Shown here one piece after another: positions 12,167 to 26,413 of a stretch of 64,000 nucleotides of DNA. The notes under the pieces are model-generated. The model did not search any database, was not told the DNA's origin, and worked only from the letters and a program-made list of their open reading frames with translations. Where the stretch lies: assembly GCF_021917145.1 (NCBI RefSeq), contig NC_061065.1:3353168-3417167 (forward strand), written 5' to 3'. How positions within the stretch are numbered: the first letter of the stretch is position 1; every line of letters begins with the position of its first letter. Source of the stretch: Hypomesus transpacificus (lineage: Eukaryota > Chordata > Actinopteri > Osmeriformes > Osmeridae). The position numbers were made by a program, and so were the translations under genes.

Positions 12167-12291
12167 ATACAAGTTAAGATTTACATGGAACTGTTGGATT
12201 TGTTGTTTTGTGACTAAATATGATACAATTACTGTCTTGCTAATTAGCGGGTGCTAATGATTAATTTTCCATCAAGCAGTATTGACCTTCC

Positions 12292-12575
12292 AAGGGGGCA
12301 GCACGGTGGCTCAGTGTTTAGCACTGTCTCCTCACAGCAAGAAGGTCCCTGGTTCAAACCCCGGTCGCTCCAGGTCCTTTCTGTGTGGAGTTTACCCCAC
12401 CATCATAAAGACATGCGTCGTATGAATGTGAATAAATGTTGGTGGCAGTCGGAGGGGCTGTAGGCGTTGATTGGCAGCCATGCTTCTGTAGCACCACTGG
12501 TTTGACTGTCTGAATGAATGCTGGACTCTGTAAAGCGACCTTGAGTACTCTTACTAGAAAGCTATATAAGATCAA
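12292..12575 (+). repeat. tRNA-derived SINE
   Basis: The head GCACGGTGGCTCAGTGTTTA and the downstream GGTTCAAACCCC resemble RNA polymerase III A and B boxes, placed as in the common fish tRNA-headed SINE (GGCTCAGTGGTTAGCACTG type). The body is degraded and the right border approximate. Confidence 0.7.
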
Positions 12576-12972
12576 TGATATGATTGTAATTTAACCCTAT
12601 GAAATGTGTTCAGCCTATGTAATTCCTTGAAGAATAATCACTAGTGCATTGTTCTCTAATCTCTAAAATCATTTGTTTTATATACCCTGACACATATGAA
12701 GTGATTCTTTCATTAGCAACATTATGTCCCTGTAGCTGTGTTCTGCCCCCTGGATTGTGGTATCCTCCAGTCCCTAACTGGATGTGAGTGTCCGACTATT
12801 GCGTGCAAGTGTAGATTTCACATACTCTTCTGGGGAACTTCACCTCACCTCTCACCCCTCCGTCTGGCTTCAAGTGACGCCAGCTCCTTCCCTCCTCTTG
12901 TTAGTAATGCAAGAGAGCAAGGAGAGCAAAGCAGGGAGCACAAGGTTGTCTGGGCAGGGGGATGGGTGGGAC

Positions 12973-13350
12973 TAGCTTGGCTGCCAGCCCAACTTCTCCC
13001 CGCCCAACAAAAAATTTTTTTGGGAAGTTGGGTCTGGAGGGTCTCGTATTGGGGACAACCAGAGCCTTTTTAAGGATTCTCTGGGACAACTACAGAAAAC
13101 CAGAATCGGGACGGACCAATGAAATTGCCAGGGCGGGCTTTATACGATGATGGACAGATGATCAACAGTAACGTAATTAACAACGTCACGAAAGAGCGCT
13201 TGGGTTGAATTCGTTTTCAACAAACAACATATTACGTTGCTCTGATTGGTTGTAGGTCTGTCCAATTGAGCGAAGAGGCATTTGTTTTACGAGTTCGGTT
13301 GAAACACGCCCCGTAGTCACAGCCCAACGGAGAGTTTTCAGACTCATATC
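12973..13350. repeat. Short DNA-transposon-like repeat, copy C, with a tiny insertion
   Basis: This copy starts TAGCTTGGCTGCCAGCCC and matches copies A and B until GAGTTTTCAGACTCATAT, then breaks off into the next repeat. At 13060-13082 it holds a 23-bp insertion flanked by GGGACAAC at 13052-13059 and 13083-13090, where copies A and B have GGGACAAC only once. Confidence 0.75.
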
Positions 13351-13408
13351 AGAGCCTGTTGAAGGAGAGCCTGCCCACTCCCTATTAAGCCCCATTGTAC
13401 CGAATTTT

Positions 13409-14137
13409 GTTGCAGTTCCACCAGAGTTCCACTGGGGGTGATCGCGGTCGAGTGCAAAATGAATGGGAGTCTATGGAGCTAAACGGCTAAATTTGTCTCT
13501 TTCGCCTGATTGTTGTTGATAAATCTCAGATTTGATTGTAGTTTTTGCATGTTCAACATAGATTACAGTTCAAAAGTTGAATGAACGAGTACTTATGTCC
13601 TTTTGATTTCTTACATGGTAAGTCATTGTGGCCCATAACACGTTAGCATTCTGCTAACGAATGTTGATTGGTTAGTGAAGGACTGACTACCACCAGAGAT
13701 CCCGCTTGATGGCATCCGAAGTAGAACCAGAATGTCAGAGCATTAGCAACATTAGCAACAACATTAGCAAGCCAAAACACTTTCTAGCATGTGTATTGAC
13801 AGGGAGAGCCTAACCTGTCAGCTGTATTATCGATGCCTCGAGAGTAAAGTGGAAGTAACCAGAGCTTGCCGTCAAGTAGTAGCTCTGGTCGTACGATGTG
13901 TGTGACGTCAATGCAATTTTCAAAGGCTTTTTAGAAAAGAAAGGCGACTTAAAAAAAAATCTAACACCCAGTGGTGTGTATTTTTTGGCCTCCCCTTTCA
14001 ATTTCAGAATTCAAATTACAAGACAAAAGATTATATCCTGAGAAAAGTGGATTTTGAGGGGTATAGCTCCATAGACCTCCATTCATTCTGCACTCGACCG
14101 TTAGCGCCCTCATATGGAACTTGAGTGGAACTGCAAC
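13409..14137. repeat. Element with about 73-bp inverted ends
   Basis: The segment from GTTGCAGTTCCAC to about 13481 reappears inverted at about 14065-14137 (ending GTGGAACTGCAAC), with GAATGGGAGTCTATGGAGCT-like sequence in both arms. It looks like a MITE with long terminal inverted repeats. A related fragment resumes at 16277 after the Kolobok-like insertion. Confidence 0.6.
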
Positions 14138-14605
14138 CAGTAGCAACATTAGCAACAACATTAGCAAGCCAAAACACTTTCTAGCATGTGTATTGACAGG
14201 GAGAGCCTAACCTGTCAGCTGTATTATCGATGCCTCGAGAGTAAAGTGGAAGTAACCAGAGCTTGCCGTCAAGCAGTAGCTCTGGTCGTACGATGTGTGT
14301 GACGTCAATGCAATTTTCAAAGGCTTTTTAGAAAAGAAAGGCGACTTAAAAAAAATCTAACACCCAGTGGTGTGTATTTTTTGGCCTCCCCTTTCAATTT
14401 CAGAATTCAAATTACAAGACAAAAGATTATATCCTGAGAAAAGTGGATTTTGAGGGGTATAGCTCCATAGACCTCCATTCATTCTGCACTCGACCGTTAG
14501 CGCCCTCATATGGAACTTGAGTGGAACTGCAACCAGTAGCAACATTAGCAACAACATTAGCAGCCAAAACTCTTTCTAGCATGTGTATTGACAGGGAGAG
14601 CAGAG
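13771..14605 (+). repeat. Recent tandem duplication, 397-bp unit
   Basis: GCCAAAACACTTTCTAGCAT begins a unit at 13771 and again at 14168 (period 397 bp). A third, partial copy begins near 14563 and runs to about 14605 before the repeat is interrupted. The two full copies differ by only a few changes, such as the length of an A run and one T/C change, so the duplication is young. Small TAGCAACAT repeats sit at each junction. Confidence 0.9.
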
Positions 14606-14614
14606 CCTGTTTAA

Positions 14615-16272
14615 AGGGGCAATTGACTGCAAAACCGATTTTACCTTGTCATTGTTGAAAAACGACAGTTCGGAGGGTAAACTGAACATACCGTGAATAT
14701 CAAAGTCCATTGACACCTCTTTCCTATTCAAATCTCAAAAAGAAAAAATTTGGCTGTAAAACGCTAGCTTTTCAACAAAGCCACCGGTCCTACGTAGGAC
14801 CGGTGATCGCCCTCTTATTGGCTCTGGTCTGTATCTTTGTCACGCCCCAGAATTTACATCCAGACCAGCCAGAGGTAGCGTCTATCTCCGATACTAGTTT
14901 AACTGCGCGCTGCTCTGTGTAGGCTACTTATAAGGAATTACAAAGAAGAACGTTTTGAATTATAACAAGGATATTGATTATGGACCACGGTCGTAAATGC
15001 TGTGTTCCAGGCTGTACAGGGAAGGCTAACACTTACAGTCTTCCCAAGGAGCCAAACATTCAACAGGCATGGCTGCTGTTGTCTATGAGAAGATCCAGGC
15101 GAAGTTCGACACTCAATCATTCATTTGCTCTGAACATTTCACCCAAGACAGTTTTGACAACCTTGGACAATTTCAAGCAGGATATGCTAGGAAACTGAAC
15201 CTGGAAAGAGGTGCTGTTCCAACCGTATGCTCATTGCAACCGCAAGCTATAAGGACAGTAAGATGTTGTGCTAACAGTTATTAGCAATGCTAACGTTTCC
15301 TGTATATAGCATACCAGGTAGAATGCTAAATACGTTTCTACACACATCAAATGACACTAGCTGTAGTCGGCTTAGAAGGGAAGCTTCCGAAAAATAGCCA
15401 GAACACGAACTGCAGTCTGGCTTATTGCTAACGCCTGTCTAGATAATCTATTTGAAAGAACTGGAGAAAGGCAGGTTTTAGATACAGGATACATTAGCAT
15501 TGCTAATAACTGTTACTAGTAACACCTAGAGTCTAGGTCACCTAGGTCCTAGACTGTAGGCATGTAAACAAGTTTAGCTTGCTAGTTAATGCAAGAGCAT
15601 AGAATGTGTAATAATTTAGCCTAGTTTATTGGCAATGGGGCTAACGTTGATTCATGTTCCTGACTGTGTTTCATTCAAATAAATAACCTGTGTAATGAAA
15701 ATCTACAATTCACGATGCATGTTTGTCCAGATCTTTGTCATGTTATTTTACAGCAAGATATCTAGAGCTAGCCTAGCTAGCTAACTGAAGCCGAGTAGAA
15801 TCACGATTGCAACAACGTTTGGTTGCTAAGCTGTAGCCTAATGTTCTACCCACCTAAGTCAATCCAGTTTGCTTCAACAACAGAAGTGGAAACAAGTAAT
15901 GTTATCATTTCAAATGTTATATAGTCAATCTGTTGAAAACAGTGTTGTGTAGACAATAGATTTATTTGCGCGTTTTTATTTCAAGTCTCCAACTTCAGTG
16001 TTTCAGCAAGTGCTGCTGTTGGCCGTGTTGCGTTTTTGCTCCCAGCTTCACTCGTTGATAACCAACCAATCAGCGCGCAGCTTATCTAAATATTAATGAG
16101 CATACCATAAAAGGAGAAAAGCTAGTGTTTTTTCCCGGGAACATTTCAGACGATCTGTAAGAGGGCATAGAACAGCACCCGGGCCATTTTCAACCCAACC
16201 AATGTTACATACCCTATTCGGAGACCTTAAGGAACAGTGTGAAATACCCAAAAACCCCAGTCAATTGCCCCT
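14615..16272 (+). mobile_element. Kolobok-like DNA transposon, 1658 bp, with THAP exon
   Basis: The tips AGGGGCAATTGACTG and CAGTCAATTGCCCCT are a perfect 15-bp inverted repeat, flanked by TTAA at 14611-14614 and 16273-16276. TTAA duplications occur in Kolobok and piggyBac elements; the internal THAP domain favours Kolobok. The interrupted target is seen empty (GCCTGTTGAAGGAGAGCC) near 13354-13371. At 1.66 kb with a single broken THAP exon it must be a deletion derivative. Confidence 0.85.
14974..15257 (+). pseudogene. THAP-domain exon of a Kolobok-like transposase, frameshifted
   Basis: The ATG at 14980 starts MDHGRKCCVPGCTGKANTYS, the first half of a THAP C2CH zinc finger (C-x3-C). Reading then has to shift by one base near 15070-15095 to reach the second half, FICSEHF (C-x2-H), followed by LNLERGAVPTV. 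THAP domains bind DNA and in this class recognise transposon ends. A GTAAG at 15259-15263, just after the frame, could be a donor site, but no catalytic exons follow inside the element. One-base frameshift plus missing exons indicate an inactive copy. Confidence 0.75.
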
Positions 16273-16276
16273 TTAA

Positions 16277-16550
16277 GGAGAGCCTGCCCACTCCCTATTA
16301 AGCCCCATTGTACCGAATTTTGTTGCAGTTCCACCAGGAGTGATGGCGGTCGATTTCTTACAGGGCAAGTCGTTGTTGCCCATAACACGCTAGCATTCTG
16401 CTAACGAATGGGACAGACAAGACTTACCACCACACAGATAAGGTGGACAGCAGACCCCCGATGGCTGATGTCATCTGTAAGAGCCAGCGTACTCGTTCAG
16501 GCTGCTCAGCCCAACAATGTTTGAATCAACACAGCAAGCAATGTTGAAGA
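16277..16550. repeat. Continuation of the repeat split by the Kolobok-like element
   Basis: The sequence GGAGAGCCTGCCCACTCC onward matches that at about 13361, including CCCCATTGTACCGAATTTTG and a GCTAGCATTCTGCTAACGAA block, then decays toward the hsp90ab1 3' end. Confidence 0.6.
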
Positions 16551-16856
16551 TACATCTTTTAATTTTTGCAAACTAAAGACTGAATACAGACATCTGGATT
16601 CAGGTGAAGGGAACTTGCAGTCACTCCATGCATCGTGCATGTTGCAACAGACCCCTCCTCCAGTCTAATGGAATGTTCCAATTCCCCCATGTCCACACAC
16701 CAACCATTCCAATATTTAAAACTCAGTGCAACAGGGTACTGCTTTTCTCAAACGTGTTCCCACCATTAACTATTACATACAGCTTGTACAACAAAATTGA
16801 ACCGCATTCTAAATGATCGCAGATTAAGAGCAACACTGGTCCACATGAGTTACTTA

Positions 16857-16862
16857 TTTATT
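16857..16862 (-). terminator. hsp90ab1: Candidate poly(A) signal of hsp90ab1
   Basis: TTTATT on the plus strand reads AATAAA on the gene strand, about 105 bases after the stop. A second option, ATTAAA on the minus strand near 16556-16562, would give a 3' UTR of about 400 bases. I cannot decide between them. Confidence 0.5.
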
Positions 16863-16965
16863 TTTACCATGAGGACATTGACCAGGTTTTCCCCTTAAAA
16901 GGGCAAATAAAACAGATGTTCAATTGGAAAAAGTGAGGCTATAAGGGGAGTAGAGCTGAGGTGGG

Positions 16966-21191
<4,226 letters not shown>

Positions 21192-22139
21192 CTGGTGACA
21201 AAATAAATAAAATAAAAAGACTAGTTTATAACTACACACAACTTATGCATCATATACTTTAAGGATAAATACATTTTATTTGAGATATCACTGCCTTTAC
21301 CACCATCCGTTTCAGTTAACGTTTAACTACAGGAAGTGTAATACGGAATGGTCGAACAACATGGCGACACCATGATGCAGACAATGGATGGCGCTAGCAC
21401 GTGTGTAGGCAGCACTTGCGGTCAAACCGTTTGACAGTACCAATTTATTTACAACATGGTGATTTGGGCCTCCTGTAACCTTGGTAAACTGCAATTAGTT
21501 GAATTCATTGACTTCATAAATAAGGCACTGCAGTCTCCACCGTCAATCTGCTACAGGCAAAAGATGGACTCGCGAGGCCCTGGCTTTCGAGCTAGCTCAA
21601 CCGTCTAGCAGTGTCATTCGCTAGCTAGCTACTACGTCCAGTGCAGTGGTGGAAAACGGTAGTTTGCTGTGACAAACACATTGCAAAAATCACTAGATAG
21701 CCATATGTTCGCAAAACAACAGCTAGCCATCCGTTTTTGTTGGCCAACAGGTTTAGTCCATCTACCTATTACTGCTGCAGTTGTACTGTTGCCTACTAGC
21801 TAGGTTAGTCTAGCTAGCCACATATTGCCGCATGATTGACCGCTTTTGGTACGTTAGCCACCTAAAATGAATACAATACCAAGTAACCTTTGGTCTATAA
21901 AACACTGATCGGACATCTAACCTGGCAACTAAGAACTACAGTTCCAAGGTATCAAATGCATTTAATTCAAATTACAGTATGTTGCGACCTTATTGTTTCG
22001 TAAAAAAACCGAGCGACGAGGTGATTCAAAGCAGTAGTGTTGTTGTTGATAGAACATGCGAATTAATACAAACGTTTAGCTAAATTTTTTCGAGACCTAT
22101 TGTTCTGTTTGGGATGGGTCCGATGTCCATTTAGCATAC

Positions 22140-22225
22140 CTTCTTTGTTCCGTTGACTAATCTTGAATAAAATGCTGCCAATAAACGAAGTCCCCACTGC
22201 TCTCTGACGCAGGAAAATAGAAAGG
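22140..22225 (-). other. hsp90ab1: Non-coding first exon of hsp90ab1
   Basis: On the minus strand a good donor, AAG|GTATGC, ends an exon at 22140. The start near 22225 is inferred as about 30 bases below the TATA box. This would give a short 5' UTR exon and an intron of about 0.95 kb before the ATG, the known layout of vertebrate HSP90 genes. Confidence 0.6.
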
Positions 22226-22250
22226 GATTTCCTTTTAAAAGACCGATATC

Positions 22251-22256
22251 TTTATA
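22251..22256 (-). promoter_or_regulatory. hsp90ab1: TATA box of hsp90ab1
   Basis: TTTATA on the plus strand reads TATAAA on the gene strand in the context GAGGGTATAAAGATATC, about 110 bases upstream of the first donor. I looked for heat-shock elements (alternating GAA/TTC units) around it and saw no convincing array. Confidence 0.65.
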
Positions 22257-22257
22257 C

Positions 22258-23457
22258 CCTCCCTGTTTGAATGTGCGGGTGTATCCATCCGCCAGTCAAA
22301 CCTCCTGATGATGGTCCCGTCCAGAAACATGGAAAAGCTCCTTGCCTCCTCACCTTTACAGTAGACACTTAGAGGTAGTCTACATCCCGTCATCGGATTA
22401 GCTGTGTTAATGCATCTGTATGTCTACCCTCACATTTTATAAATGTGGCACATAATATAAATCTTAAATTAGTAGGCTATATTAGTCTAAGATTATTTAG
22501 AATTACGCGAAGGAAAGGGTTTAGGTATTGTATTGGAACGCGACCATAGGTTATGTTGGAAAACTGGTTTTATAATGGGATGTAGCAATCATATGCACGC
22601 TGTTGAACTACATTTTACAGGATACAGTTCGTCATTGGGCTGTGTCTTGCAAAAGTCTAGAAGATGAAAGTGACACTTTTTCATACACCACCAATCGCAT
22701 TTTTTATTTAACGGCACTAAGGATGGCAAATTAGATCGTGAATTCTTTTTCTGACATGACAAATTTTAAGAAAAAGCATGCGTTAATTATGATGACTTCA
22801 CATTGATAGCAAATGCATGTCTGTGCCCATGTGACGGTTGGTTTCAATTCATTTTAATACCATAACCTTTATAACGACATATTTCAGAATTGACCCATGA
22901 GAAGTGAAGTAAATATCAAGTATTTAATTTCATATACACTTGCAGAAGTCTTGATAAGTCTCGCTGCGCTATTATCTTTTGTTTTTCGTCTTTAAACAAG
23001 TATCATTAATGGATCTTTTTAATGTGACGGAAGAATATTTCATAGCAAAGCAGTCGCGATTTGTTTCTTCCAGCACTTTCCATGAAAAACCCGCCTAAAA
23101 AGTGACGTCACATGAATGTCAAACGCAGTCCTCGCGCTACAGCTGTCGTTAGGTGCAGGAGTCGCTTTAAATACTATGGTTACCCTTTAGCTCTACCCTT
23201 CAGACAATTAAGTGTAGCGAGTTAAATTCGGTGATATCTGGCATAGCCATGAAAATAAAACAAACAAATGCAGAATGTTAGAGTTTCATTGAATGAGTTT
23301 AATGCTTATTGTTTACGATTACCATTTTCTATATTTGCACGAATGTGCAGCAATGCTCCCCAACAATTGGTTTTACATTGGATTGTTGTACACAGTATTG
23401 GCCTCTCCTGTCAAATCATAACTCTATGGTCAAATGCGATGATGATCCTGTACGATC
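22258..23457. other. Upstream intergenic region of hsp90ab1
   Basis: No gene or clear repeat recognised. It is AT-rich with scattered CpG. It separates the hsp90ab1 promoter from the SINE at 23471. Confidence 0.5.
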
Positions 23458-23470
23458 AATGTAAACTGTA

Positions 23471-23648
23471 GTCAGGTGGCTGAGCGGGTAGAGCATCGGG
23501 CTAGTAATCTGAAGGTTGCCAGTTCGATTCTCGGAAGTACACATGACGTTGTGTCCTTGGGCAAGGCACTTCACCCTACTTGCCTGGGGGAGAATGTCCC
23601 TGTACTTACTCTAAGTCGCTCTGGATAAGAGCGTCTGCTAAATGACTA
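23471..23648 (+). repeat. Full-length tRNA-derived SINE
   Basis: A tRNA-like head (GTCAGGTGGCTGAGCGGGTA with B box GGTTGCCAGTTCGATTC) is followed by the GGGCAAGGCACTTCACCC body and the tail GTCGCTCTGGATAAGAGCGT common to fish SINEs. A 13-bp target duplication, AATGTAAACTGTA, lies at 23458-23470 and 23649-23661. It is the best-preserved copy here; others are at 20359, 31767 and 33886. Confidence 0.92.
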
Positions 23649-23975
23649 AATGTAAACTGTACATGCCTGTTGACAAGCGTATAGTTACAGGGCTGGTAAT
23701 GCACAGTCACATCTTAATTAGCCAGCCTACTACTAGTAGTAGGCTAAATAAAAGTGAAATATGAAAAAAAAACAGTGCGTCCCGATTCTATGCATTTTAG
23801 AAAATGTTTCTAAAATGTCATGACATAATGTAATGGGGGTGGGAGTAATTACAAATGTGCTTTACCTTTCAAAAATACTTCGATGGACAAGATAGGTTAC
23901 TTAGTGTCATAAATACTAAAGATAAGTGTGTCTACGAATCACACTGCTCTCGATACAGAAGCGTTTTGCTAGGAC

Positions 23976-25662
23976 CAGAGCCATAGAAAAAGAGAGTTGC
24001 GACACGCTTTGATCTCGCCGACACGTGATCACGTGGTTCAAGTAGCTCGCTGTAGTTCCAAAAAGCCCCACTGCTGTCAACTTTTTTGAATGGTTTTCAA
24101 TGGAGCTGGCCAACGGAAGTCGCTTTCTCAGGCAAATTACGAATGAAACAGGCTCAGTTGAAGAAATCCGATATTCTGGCTATCTTCAGCTGACTCTTAT
24201 CTACATTAGGTAGTCCTCGCTGACGTTTTTGGTGAACAATGGAGTGAACTACAACATGTGTGAACACTCACTGCCAGTGAAACGCAGGAAAAAAGCTAGA
24301 GCTTTTTTGTCACGTGGTTCCGGTAGCTCGCTGTAGTTAAATGAAAACCCACTGCTGTCAACGTGTTTGAATGGTTTTCGGCGGGACCGACAGCAGCACC
24401 ATCTCGATTCACGGATATTTTCGGTATATTAACACAAAATCAATTGGTTACTGGTGTGTTGTATCATGTATGTATGCTACTTTATTAACATGTATGTATA
24501 ACATTAACTTATAATGCATAACGCAATATTGTGAAGCAGAGCTGGAAATGGCTATGCTAGCCTACATTGTTCCACTCAACGTTTAACCTTCGACTGTTGA
24601 AGTAAATGGGATTTGTTCAACTTTTTTTTTCTTCATCAGCCCACTTACAATTTACCACATTAACAACACGTTTGTACTTGATGCAAGTTGAATCTAACCA
24701 TGATCACCGGCAACTGTTCAATAGAAAAAAATTGAACAGAATATACAAGGCAACCAACTGCAATTCCATAAAACATTTTATTGTACAATATGTCCAGTGT
24801 TCTTCCACTCCTTTTGTTTGTAGTGAGCAGGTGATCTTAATGTCTGCTTTTCACAAAACTTAGACCGCAGTAGTAGATGCATCTAGTTGAGCTAACTAAC
24901 TAGCTAGCTATTGAGTGGACCTGAAATTCCTGCCGAGCGTTGCTGGACGATAGGGGACCCAAGGCTTTAATCTGCAATTCATTGTTGCTAGCTATAATCA
25001 GATGTACTATAGGCTAATAAAAGCAGATTCTGTAAACTGTGTATGCCAAAGAACACCAATAACTTGAACTAATTTGACAGACTATAAACCAACGAACTTC
25101 TGGTTGATACACATGCTCTTTAGCTAGCTACAGTAAAAGTGTTGCATAGCTCTACTATAGTCTAGCGCAAACTGCATTTAGAATCTAACAAACTATAATC
25201 TAACAAGCCATAATCTTACAATACATTTTCTCTACAGCTGGCTATATGAAATACTACTAATAACAATTGATATGTGGTGGTTGAAATATGAAAAAATGCA
25301 GGATTTTCATCAATCTACCAGCTCACTTGCTTCGGACCCCATAAGCCATATATGGCTCTAACAGCTCTAACTGCATTTAGAATCTAACAAGCTATAATCT
25401 TACGAAAATGTTTATCTTAAATTGGCCATATGAAATACTACTCATAACAATTGATATGTGGTGGTTGAAATATAAAAAAATGCATGATTTTCATCAATTT
25501 ACCAGCTAACTTACTTCGTAGACACTGAAAATGAATGGGGTTCAACGGTGGAAAATACAATGTTTGGAACTATAGGTTGCATGAGACACGCTTAACTTCC
25601 GCATTCCTCGATAACAATGGGAGTCTATGGAAGTGTCGCAACTCTCTTTTTCTATGGCTCTG
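23976..25662. mobile_element. Non-autonomous hAT element, 1687 bp, long inverted ends
   Basis: The tips start CAGAGCCATAG and match inverted over about 30 bases (23976-24005 with 25633-25662). GCTAGGAC at 23968-23975 and 25663-25670 is a perfect 8-bp target duplication. Inside are two internal duplications: a CACGTGGTTC..GTAGCTCGCTGTAGTT block (about 24028 and 24312) and a block of about 160-180 bp with period about 184 bp (AACAATTGATATGTGGTGGT at about 25262 and 25446). No transposase is visible. Confidence 0.9.
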
Positions 25663-25670
25663 GCTAGGAC

Positions 25671-26395
25671 TACAATACCGGGCCCATGATGCAATGCGAG
25701 TCTTAATCAGCTAATGCTAGCTAGTAGTTGCTAGCCTAAGTAAGGTATTTGAGGAAACCATCAACTAACGCGTATCCCAATGTTAGCTTGTTGAGACAGC
25801 TACTATAGTAGCTTCAAACTAAAGGATATCTCAAAACGGGCTTTAGCTGACTACTTGGCCGGGTAAGTAACTTTGTAGCTAGCCAGTTTATTTAGCTAGA
25901 TATCGACGATATATGCATTTCTAGCTAGTGCGAATTTCGCGCAATTCACGTTGAATTAGCCCTTAACGTTAGCCTAACTACCCTAAAATATTGGCCAGCT
26001 CCAAGCCAGTATATGCTAGCTAACGTTAGCCACTGGTTTTCATCTCAGCCGCGTTAGCAAAGGCTAGCTAGTACTGTAACTTTCCATGGAATTCTAGAAT
26101 ATACAGCCACAAAAGTTTTGTGTATATCTGATATGCAGCTAGCCTTAGCTAGCCATTCAACTAATACAGGATTACTAAATCTTGGTTTGTGAAATATATT
26201 TGAACACATTTCTTTATAGCTAGCCGACTACCGATTTTTATAATGGGCCGCAGGATGTCGAGGTGGTCAGCAAACGTATCGTCAGCTGACTAGTTTTTGC
26301 CCAGAGGTATATTTGCTACGTAGAGACAAGGGGAACACTATGGTACCTAATACCTATATTAATCACAAGTTTGCTCGAATCTCGTGCCTCCCCAG
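25671..26395 (+). other. rbm25: Upstream region and 5' UTR of rbm25
   Basis: The coding exon begins at an acceptor (CCCCAG|GTGG, exon from 26396), so rbm25 has at least one upstream non-coding exon here. Its position was not determined. The region is rich in GCTAGC/TAGCTAGC words. No TATA box stands out. Confidence 0.45.
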
Positions 26396-26413
26396 GTGGT
26401 TGATACTGTCAAG

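Larger units (their letters stand above)
10882..12185 (+). other. slc35b2: slc35b2 3' untranslated region
   Basis: This follows the TAG stop and runs to an AATAAA at 12161-12166, so the UTR would be about 1.3 kb. It contains the palindromic (TG)n(TA)n(CA)n tract at 11184-11242. The open frames here are low-complexity and not conserved-looking. Confidence 0.7.

Noticed and set aside
12292-12370. Possible tRNA gene
   Set aside because: A and B box-like words are present but no cloverleaf can be completed, and the sequence matches a common fish SINE head.
22258-22400. Heat-shock elements upstream of hsp90ab1
   Set aside because: Single TTC and GAA words occur, but not in the alternating 5-base spacing required.
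23471-23545. Possible tRNA gene (tRNA-Leu-like head)
   Set aside because: It is the head of a full SINE with tail and target duplication, not a free tRNA gene.
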